Positions 15,700 through 24,597 are shown, numbered from the stretch's first letter. The stretch is 64,000 nucleotides of DNA from an uncultured Rhodospirillales bacterium (GCA_913055735.1 CAJXKD010000001.1:620001-684000), one strand, 5' to 3'. Notes: generated by a model from the letters alone, not told the origin. A program made the numbers and translations.

Positions 15700-16522
15700 T
15701 ATCGCGGCGAATCAATCTCGTGATGCCGCGCCGCCAAAGCCGCCAAATCCACCTGGACGTTTCGGGCGGCCCAATCCGCTCGCCTTCGTGCTCTATGTGG
15801 CAGCGGCCGCGTTTGTCTTGGTTGCTTTACAAAACTCCGGCCTGTCGATCGAGCGGCTGGCACGTGGTCTTCCCAGCATCAGCCGTATTCTCGGCCAGAT
15901 GTTCCCGCCCAATATGGAGCGTCTCGGCCCCATCGCACTTTCCCTGTTCGAAACCTTTCAGATGGCGGTCGCGGGCACGGCACTCGGCATCCTTTTCAGC
16001 CTGCCCCTCGCTATTCTCGCTTCACGGGGACTGTCCCCGCATCCCGCCGTCTATTACTCCGCACGCAGTCTGATTTCCTTCTTCCGGACGGTTCCGGATC
16101 TTATTTGGGCGTTGTTTTTTGTCATCGCGGTCGGATTGGGTCCGGCGGCGGGCACGCTCGCCATTATGGTCGATACCATCGGGTTCTGCGGCCGCTTTTT
16201 CGCCGAGGCGATGGAAGACACCGACACAGGACCTCGCGAAGCGTTGACGGCCATCGGGGGATCCCGCACCGGCATGATCTTTTCCGCCGTCATCCCGCAG
16301 GCGATGCCGTCCTTCATCAACACGTCGCTGTTCAGCCTCGAAAAGTCGACCCGTTCGTCCGTCGTTCTCGGCCTCGTCGGGGCCGGCGGGATCGGTATCG
16401 AACTCAAAGTGGCGATGGACCTGTTCACCTACGACATCGCCTGCACGATCATCTTGTTGGTGTTCCTGCTGGTCCTAGTAGTCGAACAAGCGAGCGGCTA
16501 TCTGCGCAGCAAAATCATCTAG
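15686..16522 (+). CDS. phnE: Phosphonate ABC transporter permease (first system)
   Basis: A 278-residue inner-membrane permease. After a Pro/Asn-rich N-terminus, about six helices follow, the first near residues 30-50 (FVLYVAAAAFVLVALQNSG). The loop that docks to the ATPase is EAMEDTDTGPREALTAIGGSR, the EAA motif of PhnE, and LGLVGAGGIGIEL marks the conserved C-terminal region. It is the last gene of phnDCE-1; the C-P lyase operon begins 108 bases downstream with its own promoter. Confidence 0.92.
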   Translation: MSMNSIAANQSRDAAPPKPPNPPGRFGRPNPLAFVLYVAAAAFVLVALQNSGLSIERLARGLPSISRILGQMFPPNMERLGPIALSLFETFQMAVAGTALGILFSLPLAILASRGLSPHPAVYYSARSLISFFRTVPDLIWALFFVIAVGLGPAAGTLAIMVDTIGFCGRFFAEAMEDTDTGPREALTAIGGSRTGMIFSAVIPQAMPSFINTSLFSLEKSTRSSVVLGLVGAGGIGIELKVAMDLFTYDIACTIILLVFLLVLVVEQASGYLRSKII

Positions 16523-16525
16523 GCA

Positions 16526-16630
16526 CTGTTGCGGAACTGTAATCGGCGTGTCACGCCGCTTTCACAATGCTCTGCTCTAATCCGCGCGGGTCACACACAA
16601 CATATCGTTACATCGAGCGACGGGATACAT
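16526..16630 (+). promoter_or_regulatory. Pho-box promoter and leader of the C-P lyase operon
   Basis: The box CTGTAAT-CGGC-GTGTCAC at 16537-16554 has the 7-4-7 layout of PhoB sites. CACAAT at 16563-16568 is a candidate -10. The segment from here to the phnG ATG closely resembles the leader at 1293-1399, with the flanks best conserved (TGTTGCGGAACTG at the left, CACAACATnTCGTTnCA and the GACGGGA ribosome site at the right). It predicts induction of phnG-N by phosphate starvation. Confidence 0.7.
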
Positions 16631-17104
16631 ATGACGGTCGAGAAAGCGCAGGCAACCGACGCATTTGCCGAACGAAAACACTGGATGTCCGTGCTGGCCA
16701 AGGCGGACGGGACCGATCTCGAAAAAGCTTGGCAATCCCTTTCGATAAAACCCGATTACGATTTTCTCCGTGCCCCCGAAACGGGTCTGGTGATGGTCCG
16801 TGCCCGCGCCGGCGGCGTCGGACAGCCGTTCAATTTCGGTGAAATGACGGTAACGCGCTGCACGGTTCGCCTCGCCAATGGCGCGACCGGTTTTGGCTAT
16901 GTTTCGGGCACCGATCGGCGCCATGCCGAGCTCGCGGCCGTGTTCGACGCGCTGATGCACGACACCGATCTCAGCGATCAAATCGCCAATGAGGTAATCG
17001 ATCCGCTCGACGCGGCCCACGCAGCCGAGAAAAGGAAGAAAGCGGCCAAGAGCGCCGCGACGAAAGTGGAATTCTTCACCATGGTACGGGGCGAGAACGA
17101 CTGA
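16631..17104 (+). CDS. phnG: C-P lyase complex subunit PhnG
   Basis: A 157-residue protein, close to the usual 150. It contains RKHWMSVLAKADG near the N-terminus, the PhnG hallmark QPFNFGEMTVTRCTVRLANGATGFGYVSGTDRRHAELAAVFDAL (residues about 60-110), and a Lys-rich C-terminus. PhnG works with PhnH, I and L in coupling the phosphonate to the ribose of ATP, and is a core part of the PhnGHIJ complex. First gene of the operon; the ATG at 16631 has GGGA six bases upstream and overlaps phnH by one base at its stop. Confidence 0.95.
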   Translation: MTVEKAQATDAFAERKHWMSVLAKADGTDLEKAWQSLSIKPDYDFLRAPETGLVMVRARAGGVGQPFNFGEMTVTRCTVRLANGATGFGYVSGTDRRHAELAAVFDALMHDTDLSDQIANEVIDPLDAAHAAEKRKKAAKSAATKVEFFTMVRGEND

Positions 17105-17739
17105 TGCCGACAACGCTTACTGCCACCGGAAGCCATCCCGACCTCGCACCCGGGTTTAAGGACCCCGTTTTCGACGCGCAGACACAATTCCGTAACATTT
17201 TGACGGCCATGTCCCATCCCGGGCAGGTCGTTGCGCTCAACACCGGCCTCGAGCCGCCGGCACCGCTTTCGTCGGCTGCGGCAGCTGTCGCGCTGACGCT
17301 GGTGGATTTCGAAACACCGGTTTGGCTGGACGCTTCGATGTCCAACGAGGCGGTTACGGCCTTCCTGCGCTTTCATACCGGTTGTCCCGTCGCCGGCGGC
17401 GCCGAAGAAGCCCGCTTCGCCTTTATTGCCGACGGCGCGACCCCCCTTGACCCCACCCGTTTCGACCTCGGCACGGACGAATATCCAGACCTCGGCGCGA
17501 CAGTGGTGGTTCAGGTGCCGTCTCTCGCGCAAGGCGCGGACAGCGGAACGGAATTCTCCGGACCGGGAATCGAGGACAAGACATATGTCGAAATCGGCGG
17601 GCTTGCCGACGATTTTTGGGCGGAGCGCAACGCCATTTGCGAGTTGTTCCCCCGCGGCCTCGACATTCTTTTCACGTGCGGCGACACGCTGTGCGCCGTC
17701 CCGCGCTCGACCAAGGTGGAGACATTGGCATGTATGTAG
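17104..17739 (+). CDS. phnH: C-P lyase complex subunit PhnH
   Basis: A 211-residue protein. PLP-fold-like PhnH features include PVFDAQTQFRNILTAMSHPG at the N-terminus, ALTLVDFETPVWLD and the C-terminal AERNAICELFPRGLDILFTCGDTLCAVPRSTKV. It binds PhnI within the core complex. It starts on the last base of the phnG stop and overlaps phnI by ten bases, so translation is coupled. Confidence 0.95.
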   Translation: MPTTLTATGSHPDLAPGFKDPVFDAQTQFRNILTAMSHPGQVVALNTGLEPPAPLSSAAAAVALTLVDFETPVWLDASMSNEAVTAFLRFHTGCPVAGGAEEARFAFIADGATPLDPTRFDLGTDEYPDLGATVVVQVPSLAQGADSGTEFSGPGIEDKTYVEIGGLADDFWAERNAICELFPRGLDILFTCGDTLCAVPRSTKVETLACM

Positions 17740-18830
17740 CGGTCAAAGGCGGCGAGAAAGCCATTGAAAATTCGCTCGATCTCGTTGCCGAAGAGCGCCG
17801 TGGCGACCGTGATGTTCCTGAACTCACGATCGAGCAGATCAAATCGCAGATGGCTTTAGCCGTTGATCGCGTGATGACCGAAGGGTCGATTTACGATCGC
17901 GATCTCGCGGCCCTCGCCATCAAACAGGCTCAAGGCGACATTATCGAAGCGGTGTTCCTGCTGCGGGCCTATCGGACGACGCTCCCCCGATTCGGTTATT
18001 CGGCGCCCATTGATACGGCGCAAATGGGTATCCAGCGGCGTATTTCGGCAACCTACAAGGATTTGCCGGGCGGCCAGATTCTCGGCCCGACGTACGATTA
18101 CACCCACCGTTTGCTGGATTTCGATCTGACGGAGGAAAACCGCAACGGCCCCGCGGCTGCCCGCACGGCGCCCGAGGCGGTCAATGACGGCGAAATTCCC
18201 CACGTCACCGATCTGCTCAACCACGAAGGGCTGATCCAGCAAGAGCCGGAAACCGATGAAGACGCCCCCATTGCCGATCTGACGCGTCAGCCGCTGGCGT
18301 TCCCTGCCGGCCGGGACTTGCGGCTTCAGAACCTGGCGCGCGGCGACGAGGGATTCCTGCTCGCGCTCGGCTACTCGACCCAACGCGGTTACGGCAACAA
18401 CCACCCCTTCGTCGGTGAGATTCGCATGGGCGAGGTTTCGGTCGAGATCGAACCCGAGGAACTCGGCTTTCCCATCGAGATCGGCGAGATTACGGTCACC
18501 GAGTGCGAACTGGTCAACCAGTTCGCCGGCACCGCCGACAGTCCGCCCCAGTTCACGCGCGGATACGGACTAAGCTTCGGCAAGGCGGAACGTAAAGCCA
18601 TCGCCATGGGCCTCGTCGACCGGGCGCTGCGGTGCCGCGAGTTGGGCGAGGAACCGACAGCACCGGCGCAGGACGAAGAGTTCGTTCTCTATCACACCGA
18701 CAATGTCGAAGCATCTGGCTTCCTGCAGCACCTCAAGCTGCCGCATTACGTTGATTTCCAATCCGAGCTCGAACTGATCCGCAAATTGCGCGCGGAGTAC
18801 ATGGCGCGCCGCCAAGCGGCGGCCGAATAG
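17730..18830 (+). CDS. phnI: C-P lyase complex subunit PhnI (nucleosidase)
   Basis: A 366-residue protein starting MYVAVKGGEKAIENSLDLVA, which matches PhnI; the frame is open further upstream in phnH but this ATG overlaps the phnH stop by only ten bases. Other family segments are GSIYDRDLAALAIKQAQGD, LPRFGYSAP, ISATYKDLPGGQILGPTYDYTHRLLDF and GEIRMGEVSVEIEPEELGFPIEIGEITVTECE. With G, H and L it displaces adenine from ATP to form ribose 1-phosphonate triphosphate. Eight bases separate it from phnJ. Confidence 0.96.
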   Translation: MYVAVKGGEKAIENSLDLVAEERRGDRDVPELTIEQIKSQMALAVDRVMTEGSIYDRDLAALAIKQAQGDIIEAVFLLRAYRTTLPRFGYSAPIDTAQMGIQRRISATYKDLPGGQILGPTYDYTHRLLDFDLTEENRNGPAAARTAPEAVNDGEIPHVTDLLNHEGLIQQEPETDEDAPIADLTRQPLAFPAGRDLRLQNLARGDEGFLLALGYSTQRGYGNNHPFVGEIRMGEVSVEIEPEELGFPIEIGEITVTECELVNQFAGTADSPPQFTRGYGLSFGKAERKAIAMGLVDRALRCRELGEEPTAPAQDEEFVLYHTDNVEASGFLQHLKLPHYVDFQSELELIRKLRAEYMARRQAAAE

Positions 18831-18838
18831 AGGAAAAC

Positions 18839-19753
18839 ATGCCGCAACCCAGCTCTCTCAAAGCCGGCTACAACTTCGCCTATCTCGACGAGCAAACCAA
18901 ACGGATGATCCGCCGCGCGATCCTGAAAGCGGTTGCGATCCCCGGCTATCAGGTGCCGTTCGGCAGCCGCGAGATGCCCTTGCCCTACGGCTGGGGCACG
19001 GGCGGCATACAGGTCACCGCCGGCATCATCGGTCCCGATGACACGCTCAAAGTCATAGACCAGGGCGCCGACGACACGACCAACGCCGTTTCCATCCGCC
19101 GCTTTTTCGCCAATACCGCCGGTGTGGCGACGACAGAGCAGACGGAGGACGCGACCATTATCCAAACCCGTCACCGGATCCCGGAAACGCCGCTCCAGGC
19201 CGGACAGATCCTGGTCTATCAGGTCCCCATCCCGGAGCCGCTCCGCTGGCTGGAGCCGAGGGAAACCGAGACCCGCAAGATGCATGCCCTTCAGGAATAC
19301 GGCATCATGTACGTCCGGCTGTACGAAGACATTTCCCGGTACGGTCATATTTCCACGGCCTACGACTATCCCGTGATGGTCAATGGCCGTTACCTGATGC
19401 GGCCGTCGCCCATCCCCAAATTCGACAATCCGAAAATGGACCGCAACCCGGCCCTGCAGCTGTTCGGCGCGGGCCGTGAGAAACGTATCTACGCGGTGCC
19501 GCCTTATACGTCGGTGAAAAGCCTCGACTTCAAGGACTATCCCTTCCAGGTCCAGAAATGGGACGACTGCTGCACGCTCTGCGGCGCCGACGACAGTTTC
19601 CTCGACGAGATCATCACCGACGACGCGGGCGGGCGCATGTTTGTCTGTTCCGACAGCGACTATTGCGCCAAGCGCCGCGACGCCGGGCATAGCGGCCCCA
19701 ACCCTGGCGAAGCCGCGACCAAGAAAATCGGCGAAGCAGGAGACGCCGCGTGA
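18839..19753 (+). CDS. phnJ: Carbon-phosphorus lyase, radical SAM subunit PhnJ
   Basis: A 304-residue enzyme that cleaves the C-P bond of ribose 1-phosphonate 5-phosphate. The four iron-sulfur cysteines are at about residues 245, 248, 270 and 276; the spacings 3-22-6 equal those of the E. coli enzyme. An extra Cys precedes the first. The glycyl-radical region AVAIPGYQVPFGSREMPLPYGWGTGG and PSPIPKFDNPKMDRNPALQLFGAGREKRIYAVPPYT are fully conserved. GTGA overlap with phnK couples the two genes. No residue of the active site appears lost. Confidence 0.97.
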   Translation: MPQPSSLKAGYNFAYLDEQTKRMIRRAILKAVAIPGYQVPFGSREMPLPYGWGTGGIQVTAGIIGPDDTLKVIDQGADDTTNAVSIRRFFANTAGVATTEQTEDATIIQTRHRIPETPLQAGQILVYQVPIPEPLRWLEPRETETRKMHALQEYGIMYVRLYEDISRYGHISTAYDYPVMVNGRYLMRPSPIPKFDNPKMDRNPALQLFGAGREKRIYAVPPYTSVKSLDFKDYPFQVQKWDDCCTLCGADDSFLDEIITDDAGGRMFVCSDSDYCAKRRDAGHSGPNPGEAATKKIGEAGDAA

Positions 19754-20541
19754 CCGCACTTATGGATCAAGACCAACCGCTGCTGCGCGTCAGCAGCGTG
19801 ACCAAATACTACGATCTGATGATCGGTTGCCGGAACGTATCGTTCGATCTGTGGCCAGGCGAGGTGCTGGGCATTGTCGGCGAGTCGGGCTCCGGCAAAT
19901 CGACGTTGTTGAATTGTCTGTCGACGCGGCTTGAGCCCAATTCAGGCGCCATTGAATACAATACGCGTGCCAGCGGTCTGGTCGACCTCTTCACCATGTC
20001 GGAAGCCGAACGCCGCATGCTGATGCGTACCGATTGGGGCTTCGTGCACCAGAACCCCCGCGATGGATTGCGCATGGGCGTGAGTGCCGGTGCCAATATC
20101 GGCGAGCGCATGATGGCGGTCGGCGCCCGCGTCTACGGCGACATCCGCGAGTCCGCGGCCCATTGGCTCGGCCGGGTGGAATTCGATATCGACCGCATGG
20201 ACCACCTCCCGAGCACCTTTTCCGGCGGCATGCAGCAACGTGTCCAGATCGCCCGCAACCTCGCGGTCAACCCCCGGCTCATTTTCATGGACGAACCGAC
20301 GGGCGGGCTTGATGTGTCGGTTCAGGCGCGGTTGCTCGATTTGCTGCGCGAGCTTGTCGGCGATCTCGGTCTATCCGCCATCGTCGTTACCCACGATCTC
20401 GCCGTGGCGCGCCTTCTATCCCATCGCCTGATGGTCATGCGCAACGGCGAGGTGGTCGAGAGCGGCCTGACGGATCAGGTACTGGACGATCCGCAGCACC
20501 CCTATACGCAACTCCTCGTTTCCTCGATCTTGCAGGTGTGA
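19750..20541 (+). CDS. phnK: C-P lyase ABC-type ATPase PhnK
   Basis: A 263-residue ATPase beginning with GTG in a GTGA overlap with phnJ. Walker A GESGSGKST, signature FSGGMQQRVQIARNL and Walker B LIFMDEPTGGLD are intact; the GLDVSVQARLLDLLREL continuation is typical of PhnK. It resembles oligopeptide-type ATPases but binds the C-P lyase core rather than a permease. Seven bases separate it from phnL. Confidence 0.96.
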   Translation: MTALMDQDQPLLRVSSVTKYYDLMIGCRNVSFDLWPGEVLGIVGESGSGKSTLLNCLSTRLEPNSGAIEYNTRASGLVDLFTMSEAERRMLMRTDWGFVHQNPRDGLRMGVSAGANIGERMMAVGARVYGDIRESAAHWLGRVEFDIDRMDHLPSTFSGGMQQRVQIARNLAVNPRLIFMDEPTGGLDVSVQARLLDLLRELVGDLGLSAIVVTHDLAVARLLSHRLMVMRNGEVVESGLTDQVLDDPQHPYTQLLVSSILQV

Positions 20542-20548
20542 TTCCGTC

Positions 20549-21250
20549 ATGAACGACTTCTCCCTCAATATCGAAAACCTCTCCAAGAGCTTTACCATTC
20601 ACGCGCAGGGCGGCCTGCGTTTGCCGGTCCTCAAGAGTTTCGATCTGGATGTCGCCAGCGGCGAGTGCATTGCCCTCGTAGGTCCCTCCGGCGCCGGTAA
20701 AAGCACGCTGCTGCGGTGTATTTATGCCAACTATCTGGCCGACAGCGGCCGGATCGCCCTCAACAATCACGGCGAGGTGGTCGATATCCGGACGGCCGCG
20801 CCGCGCGAGGTTTTGAAACTCCGCCAGCATGTCATCGGCTACGTGTCTCAGTTTCTGCGGGTCATTCCCCGCGTGCCGACGGTCCAGGTGGTCGCCGAGC
20901 CTTTGCGGGATCGCAACATTCCGGCCGATGAAGCAACGGCACGGGCGGAGAAGCTTCTCGCGCGCCTCAATGTTCCGGAAAAACTATGGCAAATCCCGCC
21001 GGCAACCTTCTCCGGCGGCGAACAGCAGCGCGTCAATATCGCGCGCGGATTTATCTACGATTTTCCATTGCTCTTGCTCGACGAACCGACAGCCTCCCTC
21101 GACCGGGCGAACGGATCGGTGGTCATCGAGTTGATCAATGAAGCACGGGAACGCGGAGCCGCGATCATCGGCATCTTCCACGACGAGGACGTCCGCGCCG
21201 AGGTGGCGACCCGCCTCGTCGAGGTTCAGCCCCTGCAGGCCGCTGCCTGA
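20549..21250 (+). CDS. phnL: C-P lyase ABC-type ATPase PhnL
   Basis: A 233-residue ATPase. Walker A GPSGAGKST, signature FSGGEQQRVNIARGF and Walker B LLLLDEPTASLD are intact, and RGAAIIGIFHDEDVRAEVATR near the C-terminus is specific to PhnL. It assists the first step, transfer of the phosphonate to ribose. It lies between phnK and phnM in a single run of closely spaced genes. Confidence 0.96.
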   Translation: MNDFSLNIENLSKSFTIHAQGGLRLPVLKSFDLDVASGECIALVGPSGAGKSTLLRCIYANYLADSGRIALNNHGEVVDIRTAAPREVLKLRQHVIGYVSQFLRVIPRVPTVQVVAEPLRDRNIPADEATARAEKLLARLNVPEKLWQIPPATFSGGEQQRVNIARGFIYDFPLLLLDEPTASLDRANGSVVIELINEARERGAAIIGIFHDEDVRAEVATRLVEVQPLQAAA

Positions 21251-21283
21251 AAAAGCCAAACAACCGACAGATACATAGCAAAA

Positions 21284-22432
21284 ATGAACACCGAACAGAT
21301 ACTGACCAACGCTAATATCGTCTGCCGGGATCGGATCATCGAGGGGACGGTGCGCGTCGTCGACGGCAAGATCGCCGAAATCGACGATCAGCCGAGCAGC
21401 CTGTCCTCCGCCGACGACCTCGGCGGTGATTATCTGCTGCCGGGCCTGGTTGAACTCCACTCCGACAATGTCGAGAAGCACTTCGCGCCCCGTCCGGGGG
21501 TTGCCTGGCCGAGCTTGTCAGCCATGGTCGCCCACGATACCCAGATGACAGCGGCCGGCGTTACCACGGTTCTCGACGCGATCCGTATAGGTGACACACA
21601 AGGCAAGGAAGGCGCGCGCTGCGACCGCCATCTCGAAGTCACCAAAGCAATTACTGACGCTGCCGATCAGAGATGTCTGCGCGCCGATCATTTGATCCAT
21701 CTGCGGTGCGAAGTGAGCTACGAGTTCGTCGTCGACGGCTTCGGCGCAGTTGCCGATCATCCGTCGGTGCGGCTGGTTTCCCTCATGGATCACACGCCGG
21801 GGCAGCGGCAATTCGTCAACGTCGACAAGTTCGCCCAGTACTACAAAGGCAAACACGGCCTGAACGACGAACAGCTTGCCGCCTATATGGCCAAGTTGCA
21901 GCACGATCATGAAGTCCACAGCCCTCGCAACCGCCCGGCGTTGGTCGAGGAAGCAAGGGGCAGGGGGCTGCCGCTTGCCAGCCACGACGACGCTATTCCC
22001 GCCCATGTCGCGGAGGCCGTCGGCGAAGGCGTGGTGATCTCCGAGTTCCCAACGACCGTCGAAGCCGCCGCCTGCGCCCGTCAAGAAGGACTATCCATCC
22101 TGATGGGCGCACCGAACTTGGTTCTCGGCGGCTCGCATTCCGGCAACGTCTCGGCCATGCAACTCGCCGAGCACCGCAATCTCGACATTCTGTCCTCGGA
22201 TTATGTCCCGGCGAGCCTGCTGCATGGCGTCTTTCTTGTCGCCGACGCGGACATCGGCATCGAGTTGCCCGACGCCGTTGCGATGGCGTCGGCAACGCCT
22301 GCAGGCACCGTCGGCCTCGACGATCGCGGTGAAATCGCTCCTGGCAAACGCGCCGATCTCATTCACGTGCGGCGCAAAAGCGGCATTCCCATAGCTGTCC
22401 GGATGTGGCGGGAAGGACAGCGCGTTCTTTAG
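21284..22432 (+). CDS. phnM: Alpha-D-ribose 1-methylphosphonate 5-triphosphate diphosphatase
   Basis: A 382-residue amidohydrolase that removes pyrophosphate to leave the PhnJ substrate. Metal-site segments are LPGLVELHSDNVEKHFAPRPG, AAGVTTVLDAIRIGD, LPLASHDDAIPAHV, MGAPNLVLGGSHSGN and ILSSDYVPASLL, followed by the closing LDDRGEIAPGKRADLIHVRR. Compared with the paralogue at 12606 the first His motif is LHSDN rather than IHGDA. It is the main-operon copy and lies 33 bases after phnL. Confidence 0.96.
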   Translation: MNTEQILTNANIVCRDRIIEGTVRVVDGKIAEIDDQPSSLSSADDLGGDYLLPGLVELHSDNVEKHFAPRPGVAWPSLSAMVAHDTQMTAAGVTTVLDAIRIGDTQGKEGARCDRHLEVTKAITDAADQRCLRADHLIHLRCEVSYEFVVDGFGAVADHPSVRLVSLMDHTPGQRQFVNVDKFAQYYKGKHGLNDEQLAAYMAKLQHDHEVHSPRNRPALVEEARGRGLPLASHDDAIPAHVAEAVGEGVVISEFPTTVEAAACARQEGLSILMGAPNLVLGGSHSGNVSAMQLAEHRNLDILSSDYVPASLLHGVFLVADADIGIELPDAVAMASATPAGTVGLDDRGEIAPGKRADLIHVRRKSGIPIAVRMWREGQRVL

Positions 22433-22442
22433 GAGGAAGCGA

Positions 22443-23033
22443 ATGGTCAGCATGGACAACATTTTCGAGACGCTTCACCAGCAAGGAAGCGAACGTTACG
22501 GCAGCGAGCGGGTCAGTCAGCTCGATCACGCCCTGCAATGCGCTTGGCTTGCCGAACGTGCGGACAAGAGCCCGGCGCTGATAACGGCGGCGTTGCTGCA
22601 TGATGTCGGACACCTGATCCATAAATTCGGCGACGATGCCGCCCTGCGCGGCATCGACGACCGCCACGAAGTGCTCGGCGCGAAATTCCTGGCGCGACTG
22701 TTCGGCGACGACGTCACACAGCCCATCGCCTTGCATGTCGATGCCAAACGCTATCTCTGCACGAACGAACCCGGGTACTACGAAATCCTGTCGCCTGGCT
22801 CGGTGCGAAGCCTGCATCTTCAGGGAGGTTTGATGACCGAGCACGAATCCGAAGCCTTCCGAAACACCGGCTTCTACGCCGCCGCCGTCGACCTCAGGCG
22901 CTGGGACGAACAAGCCAAGATTCCGGAATTGCGAACACCCGGCCTCGACTATTTCCGTAAATACGCGGAAGCCTGCATGATCCAATCGGAAGAGGACGAC
23001 TCCCATGCAGCTTCCTTGGCGTACGGCGGCTAA
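22443..23033 (+). CDS. PhnZ-like HD-domain phosphonate oxygenase
   Basis: A 196-residue HD-domain protein of the phosphonate-degradation group. The metal ligands appear as LDHALQCAWLAE, ALLHDVGHLIHK (HD pair), DDRHEVLGAKFL and IALHVDAKRYL. PhnZ uses a mixed-valent di-iron centre to split a 1-hydroxyphosphonate, for example 2-amino-1-hydroxyethylphosphonate to glycine and phosphate; TmpB is a relative acting on the trimethyl form. The 2-oxoglutarate hydroxylase partner (PhnY or TmpA) is not in the window. It has an ideal AGGAGGAAG ribosome site and lies ten bases after phnM. The family is sure, the substrate is not. Confidence 0.9.
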   Translation: MVSMDNIFETLHQQGSERYGSERVSQLDHALQCAWLAERADKSPALITAALLHDVGHLIHKFGDDAALRGIDDRHEVLGAKFLARLFGDDVTQPIALHVDAKRYLCTNEPGYYEILSPGSVRSLHLQGGLMTEHESEAFRNTGFYAAAVDLRRWDEQAKIPELRTPGLDYFRKYAEACMIQSEEDDSHAASLAYGG

Positions 23034-23056
23034 ATACCGGCACGAGTTGGCGCGTC

Positions 23057-23632
23057 ATGCCATTTCCAGGTTGTCTTATCCTCGTCGTCGGACCGAGCGG
23101 CGCCGGAAAGGACAGCCTGATGAGTGGCGCTCAGGCGCAGCTACCCCGGAATGGCCGTTTCCGTTTCGTGCGCCGGTACATCACACGTCCGGCCGAGGCG
23201 GGGGGTGAGGATCATATCCCGATCGCGCCGGACGTTTTTCAAAAGCTCGTAGATGAACGGTTCTTTTGCCTGCATTGGCAAGCGCACGACCTGCTTTACG
23301 GAATTCCCGTTACCATCAACGACGAAATTCTCGATGGCCGAACCGTTATCGCCAATGTGTCGAGGAGTGTACTGGACACTGCGCGTACGAACTTCCCGTA
23401 TGTCCGAATCATCAATGTGACGGCACCGCCGGATATATTGGCCGCGCGCCTCCATGGCAGGGGCCGCGAAAGTCTGAGCGATGTCACCAAACGGTTGGGA
23501 CGGAGTGTGCAGGTTGCGGGTAATGACGTGTTCGAGGTGGTCAATGACGGTTCCATCGAGGACGGCATCCGCAAATTTACGACGCTGATCAACGCCTTCA
23601 CTGAGGGCGGCACGCCAGCCGCGGCGCAATAG
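23057..23632 (+). CDS. phnN: Ribose 1,5-bisphosphate phosphokinase
   Basis: A 191-residue guanylate-kinase-like enzyme. The P-loop GPSGAGKDS is at residues 12-20, RFRFVRRYITRPAEAGGEDH matches PhnN, and LHWQAHDLLYGIP binds the phosphate acceptor. It phosphorylates ribose 1,5-bisphosphate to PRPP, the last step after C-P lyase. The ATG at 23057 is 24 bases after the HD oxygenase. Last gene of the phnG operon. Confidence 0.95.
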   Translation: MPFPGCLILVVGPSGAGKDSLMSGAQAQLPRNGRFRFVRRYITRPAEAGGEDHIPIAPDVFQKLVDERFFCLHWQAHDLLYGIPVTINDEILDGRTVIANVSRSVLDTARTNFPYVRIINVTAPPDILAARLHGRGRESLSDVTKRLGRSVQVAGNDVFEVVNDGSIEDGIRKFTTLINAFTEGGTPAAAQ

Positions 23633-23680
23633 GTCGAGCCCACGTTTTATGACCGGAGTTTCAAAAAAAGTTCATCTACG

Positions 23681-23709
23681 AGTCACCGCCATGTCACCGC
23701 GCGCGGTGA
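23681..23709 (+). promoter_or_regulatory. Pho box and overlapping palindrome before phnC-2
   Basis: AGTCACC-GCCA-TGTCACC (23681-23698) has the 7-4-7 layout of PhoB sites. The last half-site overlaps TCACCGCGCGCGGTGA (23694-23709), a perfect 16-base palindrome that could bind a second regulator. The start of phnC-2 is 40 bases downstream. Confidence 0.6.
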
Positions 23710-23748
23710 TTCTCCCTCCAGCACAACAACCACATTTGGGTATTGGGC

Positions 23749-24597
23749 ATGACCGCTGTCGCTGTTACCAACCTGACCAAGTCATTTGAACGTAACAAAC
23801 AAGCGCTCTGCGACGTTTCCATCAACATCAATCCCGGCGAAATGGTTGCGCTGATCGGCGCCTCGGGATCCGGAAAATCGACATTAATCCGTCATATTGC
23901 CGGCCTTATGCCGGGAGACAAAAACGGGGCTCCCTGCTGCGTCGAGGTTTTCGGCAAAAAAGTCCAGGAGTTCGGGCGGGTCACGCCGAACATTGGATCG
24001 ATCCGCCGCGATGTCGGCGTAATTTTTCAGCAATTCAACCTGGTTGCCCGACTATCTGTTCTGACCAATGTCATTGCCGGACTGCTCGGCAAGGTACCGC
24101 AATGGCGGGGTACGTTGAAAATATTCAGCCGTACCGAGAAACTGAAAGCAATGCAGGCATTGAGCCGCGTCGGCATCGAACAAACCGCGCTTCGACGCGC
24201 TTCGACGCTTTCCGGCGGCCAGCAACAGCGCGCCGCCATTGCCCGGGCCCTGGTGCAGGAAGCCAAGGTGATTCTCGCCGACGAGCCCATCGCCTCTCTC
24301 GATCCGGCGTCGGCGAAACGGGTGATGGAGATTCTCTCGGATATCAACCAGACGGACGGCATCACCGTCCTTGTTTCCTTGCATCAGGTCGAATACGCGC
24401 GCCGCTATTGCCGCCGGACCATCGCCATGCGCGACGGTGAGGTGGTTTTTGACGGCCCAAGCCGCGAACTGACTCTCGAATTCCTGCGCGAAATCTACGG
24501 TGAAGCGTCGGACGAGTTGGTCCTGCCAGATGCGGGGGATGACGAACTTCACGACCACGAGACCATGCCGGCCATGCCTGAGGCGGCCATCGCCTAA
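23749..24597 (+). CDS. phnC: Phosphonate ABC transporter ATP-binding protein (second system)
   Basis: A 282-residue ATPase from the ATG at 23749 (TTG at 23743 is an alternative). Walker [10 protein letters not shown], signature [15 protein letters not shown] and Walker [14 protein letters not shown], followed by [20 protein letters not shown]-like LHQV that marks PhnC. A 20-residue acidic tail follows the domain. First gene of phnCDE-2 behind its own Pho box, so this transporter is regulated apart from phnDCE-1. Confidence 0.94.
   Translation: MTAVAVTNLTKSFERNKQALCDVSININPGEMVALIGASGSGKSTLIRHIAGLMPGDKNGAPCCVEVFGKKVQEFGRVTPNIGSIRRDVGVIFQQFNLVARLSVLTNVIAGLLGKVPQWRGTLKIFSRTEKLKAMQALSRVGIEQTALRRASTLSGGQQQRAAIARALVQEAKVILADEPIASLDPASAKRVMEILSDINQTDGITVLVSLHQVEYARRYCRRTIAMRDGEVVFDGPSRELTLEFLREIYGEASDELVLPDAGDDELHDHETMPAMPEAAIA

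Noticed and set aside
18746-19759. Long antisense frame over phnJ (337 codons)
   Set aside because: phnJ on the plus strand is conserved residue by residue; the opposite frame is a by-product of high GC codon use.
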